DNA from: CAZSSM01 sp964609385
Lineage (GTDB): Bacteria > Planctomycetota > Planctomycetia > Isosphaerales > Isosphaeraceae
DNA: 64,000 nucleotides
Reading direction: 5' to 3'
Assembly: GCA_964609385.1 (NCBI GenBank)
Contig: CAZSSM010000007.1
Location: forward strand, 1 to 64,000
Under the pieces are notes generated by a model, which saw only the letters and a list, made by a program, of their open reading frames with translations, was not told the DNA's origin and did no database searches. The translations under genes and the position numbers were made by a program. Below are positions 18,846-28,048 of this stretch, one piece after another (positions within the stretch are counted from its first letter, which is position 1; the number at the start of each line of letters is the position of its first letter).

Positions 18846-19403
18846 ATGCGACATGTGCTTTCGGCCCTGGTCCAGAACAAGCCCGGCGTCTTGGCGCACA
18901 TTTCGGGCATGCTGGCCTCGCGCGGCTTCAACATCGACAGCTTGGCCGTCGGTGAGACCGAGGACCCGGATCGCTCGAGGATCACCTTCGTGGTCATGGG
19001 CGACGACTCGACTCTCGAGCAGGTCCGCAAGCAGCTCGAGAAGATCATCGACGTCGTCGAGGTTCAGGACATCTCGCGCGAGGACTTTGTCGAGCGCGAC
19101 CTGATGCTGATCAAGGTCCAGACCCGACCCGAGCAGCGCGGTGAGATCCGTGGCCTGGTCCAGGACTTCCACGCGCGGATCGTCGACGTCGGTCACGACC
19201 AGATGATCGTCGAGGTCAGCGGCGTGGAGCACAAGATCGAGTCGTTCATCGAGTTGGTCCGGCCCTACGGGATCACCGAACTGGCCCGGACCGGCCGGAT
19301 CGCCCTGGTCCGGAGCGCTGTCCGCCGACCCGAGCCGAGCGACCAGGATCGCAAACCGTTGCACACCGATCCCAATGCGGTCGTCGGTCACTCGTCTCTC
19401 TGA
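18846..19403 (+). CDS. ilvN: Acetolactate synthase small (regulatory) subunit
   Basis: The 185-residue protein starts directly with the ACT domain (MRHVLSALVQNKPGVLAHISGMLASRGFNIDSLAVGETEDP) and continues into the second ferredoxin-like domain typical of IlvN (VERDLMLIKV, ARIVDVGHDQMIVEVSG, YGITELARTGRIALVR). It is the regulatory subunit that activates IlvB and confers valine feedback inhibition in branched-chain amino acid synthesis. About 20 extra residues at the C-terminus (RPEPSDQDRKPLHTDP) go beyond the common length. The catalytic subunit ilvB is not in the window; ilvC follows 158 bp downstream. Confidence 0.94.
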   Translation: MRHVLSALVQNKPGVLAHISGMLASRGFNIDSLAVGETEDPDRSRITFVVMGDDSTLEQVRKQLEKIIDVVEVQDISREDFVERDLMLIKVQTRPEQRGEIRGLVQDFHARIVDVGHDQMIVEVSGVEHKIESFIELVRPYGITELARTGRIALVRSAVRRPEPSDQDRKPLHTDPNAVVGHSSL

Positions 19404-19561
19404 TCCAAGCTTCCTCCCATCCCGATCATCCGGCACGGCGCCATGTCGCGCGACGCCGAACTTGATCGGCCCGGATCGCCGTCCAGCCGGCGATCATCGA
19501 TTTGACCCATCCATCCCCAAAGGCGCCCCGATGAGGCGCTCCGCAAAGGTGTTCTCCAACG

Positions 19562-20566
19562 ATGCCGGCCACGCTGTACTACGACCAGGATGCCGACCTC
19601 GGCCTGCTCAAGGGCAAGACGATCGCTGTGATCGGCTATGGGAGCCAAGGACACGCCCACGCCTTGAACCTCCGCGATAGTGGCTGCCAGGTTGTCGTCG
19701 GTCAGCGGCCTGGCTCGGCCAACCACGATAAGGCGGTTGCCGACGGTTTCGCTCCATTGAGCAGCGCTGAGGCTGCCGAGCGCGGGGACCTCGTCATGGT
19801 CCTGCTGCCCGACGAAGTCCAGGGGGATATCTACGTCCGTGATATCCGACCCAACCTCAAGGCCGGCGATCTGTTGATGGTCGCCCACGGGTTCAACGTG
19901 CACTTCGGCCAGATCGTGCCCCCCGAGGGCGTCGACTGCGCGCTGGTCGCCCCCAAGGGGCCTGGCCACCTGGTCCGCAGCGAGTTCGCCGCCGGCGGCG
20001 GCGTCCCCTGCCTGATCGCCACCACCGAGGGAACCTCCGAGCAGGGCAAGCGTGTCGCCTTGGCCTACGCCAAAGGGATCGGCGGGACCCGGGGCGGCGT
20101 CCTCGAAACCACCTTCGCCGAGGAGACCGAAACGGACCTCTTCGGCGAGCAGGTCGTGCTCTGTGGGGGGGTTAGCGAACTGGTCAAGGCCGCCTACGAG
20201 ACGCTCATCGAGGCCGGCTACCAGCCCGAGAGCGCCTACTTCGAATGCCTCCACGAACTGAAGCTCATCGTCGACCTGCTCTACCAGGGCGGCCTGAGCT
20301 ATATGCGGTACAGCATCTCCAACACGGCCGAATACGGCGACTATACCCGGGGCCCGCGGATCATCACGCAGGAGACCCGCGCCGAGATGAAGCGGATCCT
20401 CCACGAGATTCAGTCCGGCCAGTTCGCCCGCGAATGGCTCATGGAGAACCGCGTCAACCGGCCCGTCTTCAACGCCTTCCGCATGAAGAACCGCGCCCAT
20501 CCCATCGAGACCGTTGGCAAACGCCTCCGCTCGCTGATGAGCTGGATCGACAGCAAGGACGTCTGA
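19562..20566 (+). CDS. ilvC: Ketol-acid reductoisomerase (class I)
   Basis: The 334-residue enzyme carries the Rossmann motif VIGYGSQGHAHALNLRDSG, the specificity loop with VVGQRPGSANHDKA, and the knotted C-terminal domain with the metal-binding acidic residues in ETDLFGEQVVLCGG and CLHELKLIVDLLYQGG. The length fits the short class I enzyme. It converts acetolactate or acetohydroxybutyrate to the dihydroxy acid using NADPH and Mg2+, the step after IlvBN. No good ribosome-binding site precedes the ATG at 19562, but similarity begins immediately (MPATLYYDQDADLGLLKGK). Confidence 0.97.
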   Translation: MPATLYYDQDADLGLLKGKTIAVIGYGSQGHAHALNLRDSGCQVVVGQRPGSANHDKAVADGFAPLSSAEAAERGDLVMVLLPDEVQGDIYVRDIRPNLKAGDLLMVAHGFNVHFGQIVPPEGVDCALVAPKGPGHLVRSEFAAGGGVPCLIATTEGTSEQGKRVALAYAKGIGGTRGGVLETTFAEETETDLFGEQVVLCGGVSELVKAAYETLIEAGYQPESAYFECLHELKLIVDLLYQGGLSYMRYSISNTAEYGDYTRGPRIITQETRAEMKRILHEIQSGQFAREWLMENRVNRPVFNAFRMKNRAHPIETVGKRLRSLMSWIDSKDV

Positions 20567-20643
20567 AGACCTTTTCGGAATTCCTTTCGGTTCGACCCGC
20601 CTGCGACCTCACCCGCCCGCCGAAGTCCTGAGGAGATCTCGCG

Positions 20644-20871
20644 ATGGCGAAGCGTCGTTGGTGGCTCCTGAACCCCCGCGTCCTCCTGCTGTTGGTTCTC
20701 ATCTTCGCGGCCTGGTTGGGCTGGCAGGTCAACACGGCTCGTCGACCTCAGCGGGCCGTCGCAGCGATCCAGGAATACGGTGGATTCGTCCACTACGAGC
20801 ACGAGCTGGTCCGACAGCCAGGGGGATATCTCAATCCGGATACGACCCTCGAGTCGCTCGCACCGCGCTGA
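20644..20871 (+). CDS. Short membrane-anchored hypothetical, probable truncated remnant
   Basis: The 75-residue ORF has an AGGAG before its ATG, a positively charged start, one membrane helix (VLLLLVLIFAAWLGWQV) and then NTARRPQRAVAAIQEYGGFVHYEHE. From memory of the phylum, this resembles the N-terminus of a common planctomycete family in which a helix ending in WLGWQV is followed by AVxAIxxxGG and then a leucine-rich-repeat region. Here the frame stops after APR with no repeat region, and the following DNA does not resume it in any frame. I read it as a truncated copy, although the intact ribosome-binding site means a small protein may still be made. Confidence 0.55.
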   Translation: MAKRRWWLLNPRVLLLLVLIFAAWLGWQVNTARRPQRAVAAIQEYGGFVHYEHELVRQPGGYLNPDTTLESLAPR

Positions 20872-20989
20872 CTCCATCGTTGACTCGGATCGGGGCGGAT
20901 GCTCTGGGAATACCGGGCGTCCCTGGGGTCTCACCTGGTAACGCGAGGTCGACCTCCACACATCCTCCTTTCCGCTCGGATCCGGGACG

Positions 20990-21571
20990 GTGACGCACGA
21001 CGGTGAAGACGTACGACGCCCGTCCCCGGTTGGGGAACCCGGCTTGCTCCAGCCTGCGCCCCCGGCGACGGCGAGTCCGTCGCGGTTTGCCGAGTTGGTG
21101 ATCCAGTCGCAACCACGGATCCGTCGCCTGCTGGCCCGGATTCTAGGCAACATCGCCGAGCTGGACGACTTGGTGCAGGAGACCTACCTCCGCGCCTGGC
21201 GAGGGCTCCGCTCCTTCCGAGGCGATTGCAACCCCAACACCTGGCTGACCCAGATCGCCGTCAACGTCGCCCGCAACTGGATCCGCGACCGCAAGCCCGC
21301 CTCGGTCGAATTGGACGACCAGCGGTGCGTCGACCCGTCGACCCGCTCGCCCGATCCGGCCGTCCTGCTCGATGCCTACCAACAGGCCCTCGACCAGCTT
21401 CCCGACGACCAGCGCGCGATCCTGATCCTCCGCGAGTCCGAGGGCCTCACCTATGACCAGATCGCCCAGGTCCTGGATTGTCCCAAGGGGACCGTCATGA
21501 GCCGGCTCCATCGCGCCCGCGGCCGGATCCTGGATCTGCTCCACGATCGCTTGGAGGAACTGATCCCATGA
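20990..21571 (+). CDS. ECF-type RNA polymerase sigma factor
   Basis: The 193-residue protein shows region 2 (ELDDLVQETYLRAWRGLRSFRGDCNPNTWLTQIAVNVARNWIRDR) and region 4 (QLPDDQRAILILRESEGLTYDQIAQVLDCPKGTVMSRLHRARGRILDLL), a standard RpoE-like layout with the canonical DLVQETY. The listed start is a GTG with weak upstream context; similarity begins near FAELVIQ about 33 residues later, so the true start could lie downstream. Its TGA overlaps the ATG of the next gene (ATGA at 21568-21571), indicating translational coupling to a putative anti-sigma factor. Confidence 0.92.
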   Translation: MTHDGEDVRRPSPVGEPGLLQPAPPATASPSRFAELVIQSQPRIRRLLARILGNIAELDDLVQETYLRAWRGLRSFRGDCNPNTWLTQIAVNVARNWIRDRKPASVELDDQRCVDPSTRSPDPAVLLDAYQQALDQLPDDQRAILILRESEGLTYDQIAQVLDCPKGTVMSRLHRARGRILDLLHDRLEELIP

Positions 21572-22440
21572 ACCAACCCGACCCCGACCCACGCGACCGG
21601 CAGGACCTCGAACTCTACTTCGACGATGAATTGGACGTCCGCGCCCGCCTCGAAGTCGAACGGCGGCTCCACCGCGATCCCCAAGCCAAACGCCATCTCG
21701 AACGACTCGCCGCCCTGCGGACCCTCGCCCAGATCCACGACCCAGCGCGGACCGAGGTCGCCCTACATACGGCCGGATCGACCTCGACAGAGCGAACCAC
21801 GATCGCGCTGAGTCCTGCCCCGACGCCTCGACGAATCGTCGATGCCCTTCGACGGCTCCTCGTCGAACCGTTCACGATCCTGCATGCCCTCGTTCGATCA
21901 CCGGCCTCGATGGCCATGGCCGCCGGCCTCGCCGCGCTGGTCTTCTGGCTGGGGACCCTCATCCCGTCCGGATCCGGTCGGGAACCGGGCGGGAAGGCCA
22001 TCGCAGGGATGATGGCCAGACCCGTCGAGCCGGCCGAGGCCAGTGATCTCAAGCCCATCGGACCTGAAGCGAACGGCCCTCTCTTCGAGTCCGATCGGAT
22101 GGTCGTTGCCGAGTCCGATCGCGCGGTCGGCCTGTTGACCGTCGTTCAGGCCGAACGGATCGATGGGGTTGAGGCGGCCCAATGGTTGCTTACCTCAGCG
22201 CGTCGCCGTCGCCCGCGACCGGCCGTCGAGGAGATGACCGCGCTGCATCTGGCCAATGACGATCTCGACCCGCGCCGAGTCCTCCGAGACGCCTCGCTCT
22301 GTTCCGAACCCCCGTCCCGCGTGACGACTCATCCGAAGCTCTCGTCCCAACAGACGGACGACCCGCGCTCTGGATTCCCCCGGACGATCGGACAACGCAT
22401 GATCGCCACCGGTGGATCGAAGACTCGTCCTATCAATTAA
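21568..22440 (+). CDS. Putative anti-sigma factor, membrane-anchored
   Basis: The 290-residue protein starts with a short helical region whose LELYFDDELDVRARLEVERRLHRDPQAKRHLERLAAL resembles the anti-sigma domains that follow ECF genes, but it lacks the HxxxCxxC zinc motif. One membrane helix (MAMAAGLAALVFWLGTLIP, about residues 112-130) separates it from a C-terminal extracytoplasmic part without recognised domains. Translational coupling to the sigma gene is the main support for the role. The TPR gene starts 16 bp after its stop. Confidence 0.72.
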   Translation: MNQPDPDPRDRQDLELYFDDELDVRARLEVERRLHRDPQAKRHLERLAALRTLAQIHDPARTEVALHTAGSTSTERTTIALSPAPTPRRIVDALRRLLVEPFTILHALVRSPASMAMAAGLAALVFWLGTLIPSGSGREPGGKAIAGMMARPVEPAEASDLKPIGPEANGPLFESDRMVVAESDRAVGLLTVVQAERIDGVEAAQWLLTSARRRRPRPAVEEMTALHLANDDLDPRRVLRDASLCSEPPSRVTTHPKLSSQQTDDPRSGFPRTIGQRMIATGGSKTRPIN

Positions 22441-22456
22441 TTCGAAAAGGCTGGCG

Positions 22457-23839
22457 ATGAACGCGTTTGGTTCTGTCACGGTTCTGTTGGTGATCGGGTT
22501 CTGCTCGCTCACGATTCGTGAACCGGACCTCCTCGACGAGATTGGTCCTACGCAAGGGCCCGACGTGCCCCACTCGATGGAGTTGTTCGCGTCGAACCGT
22601 GATGATCTCGACGAGGACGAGGAGGGCGTTCAGGATCCGGTGACGGAGGATTTCCGCGAGGCTCAGCAGTTGACCGCTGCGTCGCGTTGGGACGAGGGTG
22701 TTGTGGCTTGGAACGCATTTCTGGAGGAGTATCCGCTGGCCGATCGGGTTCGCGAAGCCCGGTTCTGGCTCGGCTACTGTCAGGTCCGCAGCGACGACTT
22801 CGAGGATGCCGTCGAGACCTTGAGCCCGTTCGCCGGCCTGCTCTCCGAGGATGTCTGGGCCGACGACGCGCTGTTGCAGCTCGGCAACGCCTACGCTACG
22901 CTCCAGCAATACGATTTGGCGCGGGCTGCTTGGGAGCGCCTCGTTGATCGCTATCCCGACTCGGTCTGGACCCGTGAAGCGCTCTTCCGCACCATCGACC
23001 TGTACTTCAGCGTCGCTCGCGATTACGAGACATGTTTCGATTATTGTGCACAATACGTCGATGGCTATCCGCGCGGCCCTGAGGCCAACCTCGTCCGGTT
23101 CTGGGGCGCCTACTGCCTCAACGCATTGGGCGAGTTCGATGAGGGGTCGGCATGGATCAGAGCCCTCTTCGACCTGACCGATCCGCTCTGTGCGGCGCAG
23201 GACCAGTTGCTCGACGCCCAAGTCCTGCTGATCGAGGGCCGGGATGAGGAGGCGATCGACCAGATCGACACCTTGACCGAGACCTATCCCGACCTGCCCG
23301 GTGACGACCGTCGAGAACTCCTGATCCAGGCCACTTACCTGCTCCGCGAGCACGGCCAGTCCCGTGACGCTGCCGAACTTCTGGAGCAGGAATTGACCCG
23401 ACTCGACGACCTCGAAGATGACGAGATTCAGTATGTGCTCGGGGAACTCAGCATCTGCCTCGGCGATGTCGAGGATCTCGAAGTGGTCGATTGGTTCCAG
23501 ACGCTCCTGCACGAACGGGGGTCGAAACTCCCTTGGCGCGTCCGGGCGAAGATCCGCGAGATTCTCCTGATCCGCTGGTATGACAATCAGGATGAGTCGG
23601 TGCTCACCTGGGTCCGGGAGGCCATCGATCGCGAACCGGTCGAGCCCGGTCGATTCGACACCTTGGCGATGGCTGCACGACTCCTCTCCAACCGAGAACG
23701 TTTGGACGAGGCCCGCGCCCTGCTCGATCATGCCGAGACGATCGTCAGTCGCCCCGACCTGCGACTCGTCCTTGAGGAACTGCGCGACGATTTCGGTCTC
23801 GACGAGGAACTCGATCCGAGTTTCGTCGATGAACCATGA
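22457..23839 (+). CDS. Secreted tetratricopeptide-repeat protein
   Basis: The 460-residue protein has a short hydrophobic signal (FGSVTVLLVIGFCSLTI) and an acidic spacer. TPR-like helical pairs begin near residue 60, with the pattern seen in YbgF/BamD-type proteins (REARFWLGYCQVRSDDFEDAVETL; DDALLQLGNAYATLQQYDLARAAWERLVDRYPDSVWTREAL). The start at 22457 fits the signal peptide. It forms one unit with the preceding sigma and anti-sigma genes, so it may be part of the envelope process they regulate. No partner can be named from sequence. Confidence 0.75.
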   Translation: MNAFGSVTVLLVIGFCSLTIREPDLLDEIGPTQGPDVPHSMELFASNRDDLDEDEEGVQDPVTEDFREAQQLTAASRWDEGVVAWNAFLEEYPLADRVREARFWLGYCQVRSDDFEDAVETLSPFAGLLSEDVWADDALLQLGNAYATLQQYDLARAAWERLVDRYPDSVWTREALFRTIDLYFSVARDYETCFDYCAQYVDGYPRGPEANLVRFWGAYCLNALGEFDEGSAWIRALFDLTDPLCAAQDQLLDAQVLLIEGRDEEAIDQIDTLTETYPDLPGDDRRELLIQATYLLREHGQSRDAAELLEQELTRLDDLEDDEIQYVLGELSICLGDVEDLEVVDWFQTLLHERGSKLPWRVRAKIREILLIRWYDNQDESVLTWVREAIDREPVEPGRFDTLAMAARLLSNRERLDEARALLDHAETIVSRPDLRLVLEELRDDFGLDEELDPSFVDEP

Positions 23840-23857
23840 TCTCGAAAGGATTTGTTT

Positions 23858-25024
23858 TCAAAAAATTCGAATCCCATTCTTACAGTGGATTCGGAAATAG
23901 CATCGAGCATAATTCCTCAGAGGGTTGAATTGCTCCGAAGGCAGGATCACGATGACCCCATAGGCGTCGTCGAGGATCCGATCAGCCATGACCGCAACCC
24001 CCTCGTAGGGGCCTTGGGTGGCGATGGCGCCCGTGCGGAAGTCGATGGCATGAACAAAGAAGTGGGAACTCGTGGCGGACGATGACTTGCGGCTCGATGC
24101 ATCGGTCGTGACGAGGACGAGGCTCGCGTCGCCGACGACGATCCCGTCCTCGGTCCTGACGTTCAGCACCGGGCCCTCGGGGCGATCGACTTGGCCGATC
24201 AGGCGAGCCTCCCGCGATCGGTCGGTCCAATCGAACAGGCCGATGGACCGAGGGAGGACCAAGGCCAGCCGGGTCGCGTCCTCGTTCATGGCCAGGACGA
24301 TCGGATCGGGAACGCGATCCTCCGGTCGAACTGATTTGTAAGTGGCGATCCGAACGGCTGTCCCGTCGTGGATGTCGACTTGATCGATGCCGAGGATTCC
24401 GTCGCGGACCCCTGCATTGAGGAACGCATCGTGGCCGGGGAGCAGTCGGAGGGGCTGGGAGTCGAAACCGAACGGCCCGGAGGTTGTCCCCACTTCGGTG
24501 ATCTCGTGATCCTCTGGATCCTCGAGGTCGATTCGGAGAATTTTGCTTCGGAAGATATCCTTCTCGCTCTCGAGTTCGGATTCCGACGTTATAAATAAAA
24601 TCTGAACATGATTGTTTTCTACGAAGCCGTCACAAACGAGGGGAGATTGCTCGAACTCAGCGGACCAGAGGGATCGGAAGGTGTTCTCGCGGAACTGAAA
24701 GACTTCGAGGAACAGACGACCATCACGCTCGAATTCGAATACGGTGATTATATTGTAACGTTTGTGCTGTCGGACAGCTGTCTTTGTGTTGTCGACGAAC
24801 CCGAAATGGGTTCCGAAGACGATCGGCACGGGTCCGGAGTTTCGCGCGAACTGCGGCTGACGTTCGGGCAGGATCGGCTCAAGGTTCGCGAACCCCTCGA
24901 TGGGTCGATCCCCCAGATGGTGCTCGACCTGGCCGGAACGCAGGGCGATGGCGAGGACGACCAGCCCGAAACCGAAGACGATGGAGGCGACGATAGCGAC
25001 CCTGATCCGGAACTTGGTGATCAT
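23858..25024 (-). CDS. Membrane-anchored hypothetical, possible beta-propeller
   Basis: The 388-residue protein starts with one membrane helix (VAIVASIVFGFGLVVLAIAL, residues 9-28). The remainder is rich in beta-strand patterns of about 40-50 residues, such as VFEFERDGRLFLEVFQF, ILRIDLEDPEDHEI, ATRLALVLPRSIGLFDWTD and ASLVLVTTD, which suggest a propeller without WD or kelch signatures. It is convergent with the TPR gene, with an 18-bp gap. I do not recognise the family. Confidence 0.6.
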   Translation of the reverse strand: MITKFRIRVAIVASIVFGFGLVVLAIALRSGQVEHHLGDRPIEGFANLEPILPERQPQFARNSGPVPIVFGTHFGFVDNTKTAVRQHKRYNIITVFEFERDGRLFLEVFQFRENTFRSLWSAEFEQSPLVCDGFVENNHVQILFITSESELESEKDIFRSKILRIDLEDPEDHEITEVGTTSGPFGFDSQPLRLLPGHDAFLNAGVRDGILGIDQVDIHDGTAVRIATYKSVRPEDRVPDPIVLAMNEDATRLALVLPRSIGLFDWTDRSREARLIGQVDRPEGPVLNVRTEDGIVVGDASLVLVTTDASSRKSSSATSSHFFVHAIDFRTGAIATQGPYEGVAVMADRILDDAYGVIVILPSEQFNPLRNYARCYFRIHCKNGIRIF

Positions 25025-25061
25025 CGAGGGGACCTCCGATCTCCGATCATGGGGGGCGTCG

Positions 25062-25313
25062 TCAACGTTCGCGATGAGGGCCGTGTTGTCGGGGGACGCG
25101 TTGGATCGCGTCGAGGGTGACGAAGTTTACGGGCTGGGGTGATGATCCGTGGGTGGTCGTAGCGCAGGATCCACAGCCGGTCCCGCAGCCGCTTCCACCG
25201 GTTGAGGATGCGGCCTGGAAGACGTTGCGATAGAGGATCCGAGTGACGTGTGCGGTGGCCAAGGCGACCACCAGGAGGGCTGCGACGTCCTGCCAGTCGG
25301 TTGGAGCGGTCAT
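25062..25313 (-). CDS. FeoB-associated Cys-rich membrane protein-like
   Basis: The 83-residue protein has one N-terminal membrane helix (DVAALLVVALATAHVTRIL) followed by a compact cysteine cluster, GCGTGCGSC, and a polar tail. Small proteins with one helix and a CxxxCxxC-like cluster encoded beside feoB are known as FeoB-associated Cys-rich membrane proteins; the last gene of E. coli-type operons, feoC, plays a comparable accessory role. It lies 61 bp downstream of feoB on the same strand. A role in iron handling at the FeoB pore is inferred from position and cysteines. Confidence 0.7.
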   Translation of the reverse strand: MTAPTDWQDVAALLVVALATAHVTRILYRNVFQAASSTGGSGCGTGCGSCATTTHGSSPQPVNFVTLDAIQRVPRQHGPHRER

Positions 25314-25374
25314 TGAGCGGTCCTCTCCTCAATAAGGCTAGCGTGGAGCGTCGACGAACCCGTCCGAATCGGGA

Positions 25375-27612
25375 TCAGAGTCCGAGGGCTGCGCCGACCT
25401 GATACGTGATCAGCGCGGCAATGTAGGCCAGACCGGTCATATAGAAAAAGGCGAAGCTGGGCCAGGCCCAACTGTTCGTCTCATGTTTGATGATAGCCAG
25501 CGTCGAGACGCATTGGGCGCAGAGGGCGAAGAAGACCATGATCGAGAGGGCTACGGGGATGTCGAAGAGGGGGCGATCGGGCTTGTCGGGTCGTCGCGCC
25601 TGGCGGAGCGCCTCGGAGAGTCGGACCTCGCCCTGTTCGTCCTCGACCTCCTCGCCGACGTCGAAGATGACGCCGAGGGTGGCGACGACAACCTCGCGGG
25701 CCGGGAACGAGGCGATCGTCGCGGCGCCGATCCGCCAGTCCCAGCCCAGCGGTTCGACGGCCGGCTCGATCAGGCGTCCAGCCCGGCCCAGCAGGCTCTG
25801 GCGCTTCTGCAACGAATCTTCGCGGACGTCCAGGTCGGCCAACTGATCGTCGATCGCCGCGATCGCCTCGGGATCATCCAACTCGGCCTGCGACTCGACC
25901 AAGACGAATCGTTCGGCCTCAAGGGCTTGGTGCTGGTCCTCGGGCAATCGCGGGTAGTAGAGCAGGGCCCACATGATGATCGAGACGGCCAGGATGATCG
26001 TGCCGGCGCGTCGGATGAAGGCCCAGCCCCGATCGAGCATCCGGAGCACCACTGTCTTCAGCGAGGGCCATTTGTAGGGTGGCAGTTCCATGACGAAGGC
26101 CGGCGTCGGCCCCTTGAGCATTGTCCGCTTCAGGGCCCAGGCGACCAGGCCGGCGGTGACCACCCCGATGGCGTACATTGTCACCATCGTGACGGCTTGC
26201 AGGCTTAGGAACCCGAAGAGAGTGGTGGCCGGAATGAACGCGGCAATCATGAGGGTGTAGACTGGTAGCCGGGCGCTGCAGCTCATCAAGGGGGCGACCA
26301 GAATGGTGGCCAGGCGGTCGCGACGGTCCTCGATGACCCGCGTGGCCATGATCCCCGGGATCGCGCAGGCGAACGAGGAGAGCAAGGGAATGAACGACTT
26401 GCCGCTCAATCCCAAGCGGGTCATGATTCGATCCATTAGATAAGCGGCGCGGGCCAGGTAGCCGCAGTCTTCCAGGATCGCCAGGAAGAAGAAGAGCACG
26501 AAGATCTGGGGCAGGAAGACGACGACCCCGCCGACGCCGGCGAAGATCCCATCGACGACCAAGCTTCGCAGCGCTCCTTCGGCCAGTAGGCTGCCAGTGG
26601 CCTCGCCGGCCAATCCGACAACCGACTCAATCAGATCCATCGCCGGACCGGCCCAGGTGAAGACCGACTGGAAGATCAGGACCATCACCATCAGGAAGAT
26701 CAGCGACCCCCAGACCTTGTGGGTCAGCAGGGCATCGACCCGGTCGCCCATCGAGACCGAACTCGTCTGCGGCTCATTGCGAGTGACGGCCTCACCAGTG
26801 GCTTGGCCGATCCAGGCGTAGCGGGCGATCGCCTCGACGGCCGGCACCGGATGGCCGGCCTCCTCGAGCCGACGGCGGGCTTGGCCGACGCGCTGGAGCA
26901 GGTCATCGGAGGCCCCTGGAGGCAGATGGCCCTCGATATAGCCGCCGACATCGAGCAGGAGTCGCTCGATCATGTAACGCGGCAGGCGTTGGTCCTCGGG
27001 GCGATCGGCTTGCGCTTCGACGATCCGGTCGACTTCTTCGACAAAGGCCGGGGGCAAGGGGTTGAGCGGATCGGGGGACGGTTGATCGAGGGTCCGTTGC
27101 AGGGTTGCGCGCAGTTCATCGATCCCGCGCTTTGTGTTGGCCTGGATCGCGACGACCGGGACGCCCAGATGCTCCTGGAGCCGCTTCAGATCGACGGTGA
27201 TTCCGCGACGCTCAGCCACGTCGACCATGTTCAAGGCGACCACGATCCGTCGGCCGAGTTCGCGGACCTGGCTGACCAGATAGAGGTTGCGCTCTAGGTT
27301 CGAGGCGTCGACGACGCAGAGGATCACGTCGGGCGGCTCGACGTCATCCTGACGGCCCAGCAGAACGTCGACGGCGACCATCTCATCCTGGGACCGCGGG
27401 GCCAGGCTGTAGGTGCCGGGTAGATCGATCAGGGTGACCTTGTGTCCGGAGTCGAGTCGGAGCAGCCCCACCTTTTTCTCGACGGTCACGCCGGGATAGT
27501 TGCCGACCCGTTGATGGATCCCGGCCAGTACTGAGAAGAGCGTCGACTTGCCCACATTGGGGTTGCCGATCAGCGCCAGCGTCGAGGTCGAAGGGTTCGC
27601 CGCGATCGCCAT
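25375..27612 (-). CDS. feoB: Ferrous iron transporter FeoB
   Basis: The 745-residue protein has an N-terminal G domain with G1 GNPNVGKST (residues 17-25), G3 DLPGTYSL and G4 NMVD, a helical insertion, and then the membrane region with both gate motifs: APLMSCSARLPVYTLMI with the conserved cysteine and PVY, and ASFPAREVVVATLG. The C-terminus holds the final membrane segments (FFALCAQCVSTLAIIK). It imports Fe2+ across the inner membrane. The start at 27612 lies a few residues before the G domain and agrees with family length. It is preceded by two FeoA-like genes and followed by the Cys-rich accessory ORF. Confidence 0.97.
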   Translation of the reverse strand: MAIAANPSTSTLALIGNPNVGKSTLFSVLAGIHQRVGNYPGVTVEKKVGLLRLDSGHKVTLIDLPGTYSLAPRSQDEMVAVDVLLGRQDDVEPPDVILCVVDASNLERNLYLVSQVRELGRRIVVALNMVDVAERRGITVDLKRLQEHLGVPVVAIQANTKRGIDELRATLQRTLDQPSPDPLNPLPPAFVEEVDRIVEAQADRPEDQRLPRYMIERLLLDVGGYIEGHLPPGASDDLLQRVGQARRRLEEAGHPVPAVEAIARYAWIGQATGEAVTRNEPQTSSVSMGDRVDALLTHKVWGSLIFLMVMVLIFQSVFTWAGPAMDLIESVVGLAGEATGSLLAEGALRSLVVDGIFAGVGGVVVFLPQIFVLFFFLAILEDCGYLARAAYLMDRIMTRLGLSGKSFIPLLSSFACAIPGIMATRVIEDRRDRLATILVAPLMSCSARLPVYTLMIAAFIPATTLFGFLSLQAVTMVTMYAIGVVTAGLVAWALKRTMLKGPTPAFVMELPPYKWPSLKTVVLRMLDRGWAFIRRAGTIILAVSIIMWALLYYPRLPEDQHQALEAERFVLVESQAELDDPEAIAAIDDQLADLDVREDSLQKRQSLLGRAGRLIEPAVEPLGWDWRIGAATIASFPAREVVVATLGVIFDVGEEVEDEQGEVRLSEALRQARRPDKPDRPLFDIPVALSIMVFFALCAQCVSTLAIIKHETNSWAWPSFAFFYMTGLAYIAALITYQVGAALGL

Positions 27613-27741
27613 TTCCGAGGGACTCCCGTCGACAGCGCGACTATCCAGAAGGGGGGCGAAGGGGGGGACCGGTCTGAAAAAGCCCGATGAGCGGGCCGGC
27701 TGGGGACCGGATAGTTGGGTTGCGAGCCGGGAGGGAGGTTT

Positions 27742-27993
27742 TCAGCCGAGTCGGGCAATACGGACGCGATCGGCCTCAACGCGTCGGAGGCTGAGCCGAT
27801 ACCCGCGGACTTCGAACTCGATCGGATCACCCAGCGGTGCGGTGCCGATCCGAGCCACCTCGATGCCGGGCGTCAGGCCCATCTCTAAGACGCGGAGTCC
27901 GACCGGGTCGACTGCGTCGACGTCGAGGACGCGCGCCCGTTCCCCCTCGGCCAAGCTCGTCAGGGTTACGCGTTGGGTGTCGGGCTGAGTCAT
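27742..27993 (-). CDS. feoA: FeoA-domain protein, proximal to feoB
   Basis: The 83-residue product is a single SH3-like FeoA domain: VTLTSLAEGERARVLDVDAVD, LRVLEMGLTPGIEVARIGTAPLGDPIEFEVRGYRLSLRR and EADRVRI. FeoA binds FeoB and is required for ferrous iron uptake. The ATG at 27993 gives the normal family length; an in-frame extension to 28065 overlaps the neighbouring feoA-like gene. It lies 129 bp upstream of feoB. Confidence 0.9.
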   Translation of the reverse strand: MTQPDTQRVTLTSLAEGERARVLDVDAVDPVGLRVLEMGLTPGIEVARIGTAPLGDPIEFEVRGYRLSLRRVEADRVRIARLG

Positions 27994-28048
27994 CGCCGAG
28001 GGGTCCCGCTCGATATCGGTGCTTGATGGGTCAGTCGCGTCGGCGAAC

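Noticed and set aside
19388..20500. Leftward open frame across ilvC
   Set aside because: It is the complement of ilvC, whose catalytic motifs are intact; the reverse translation has no domain.
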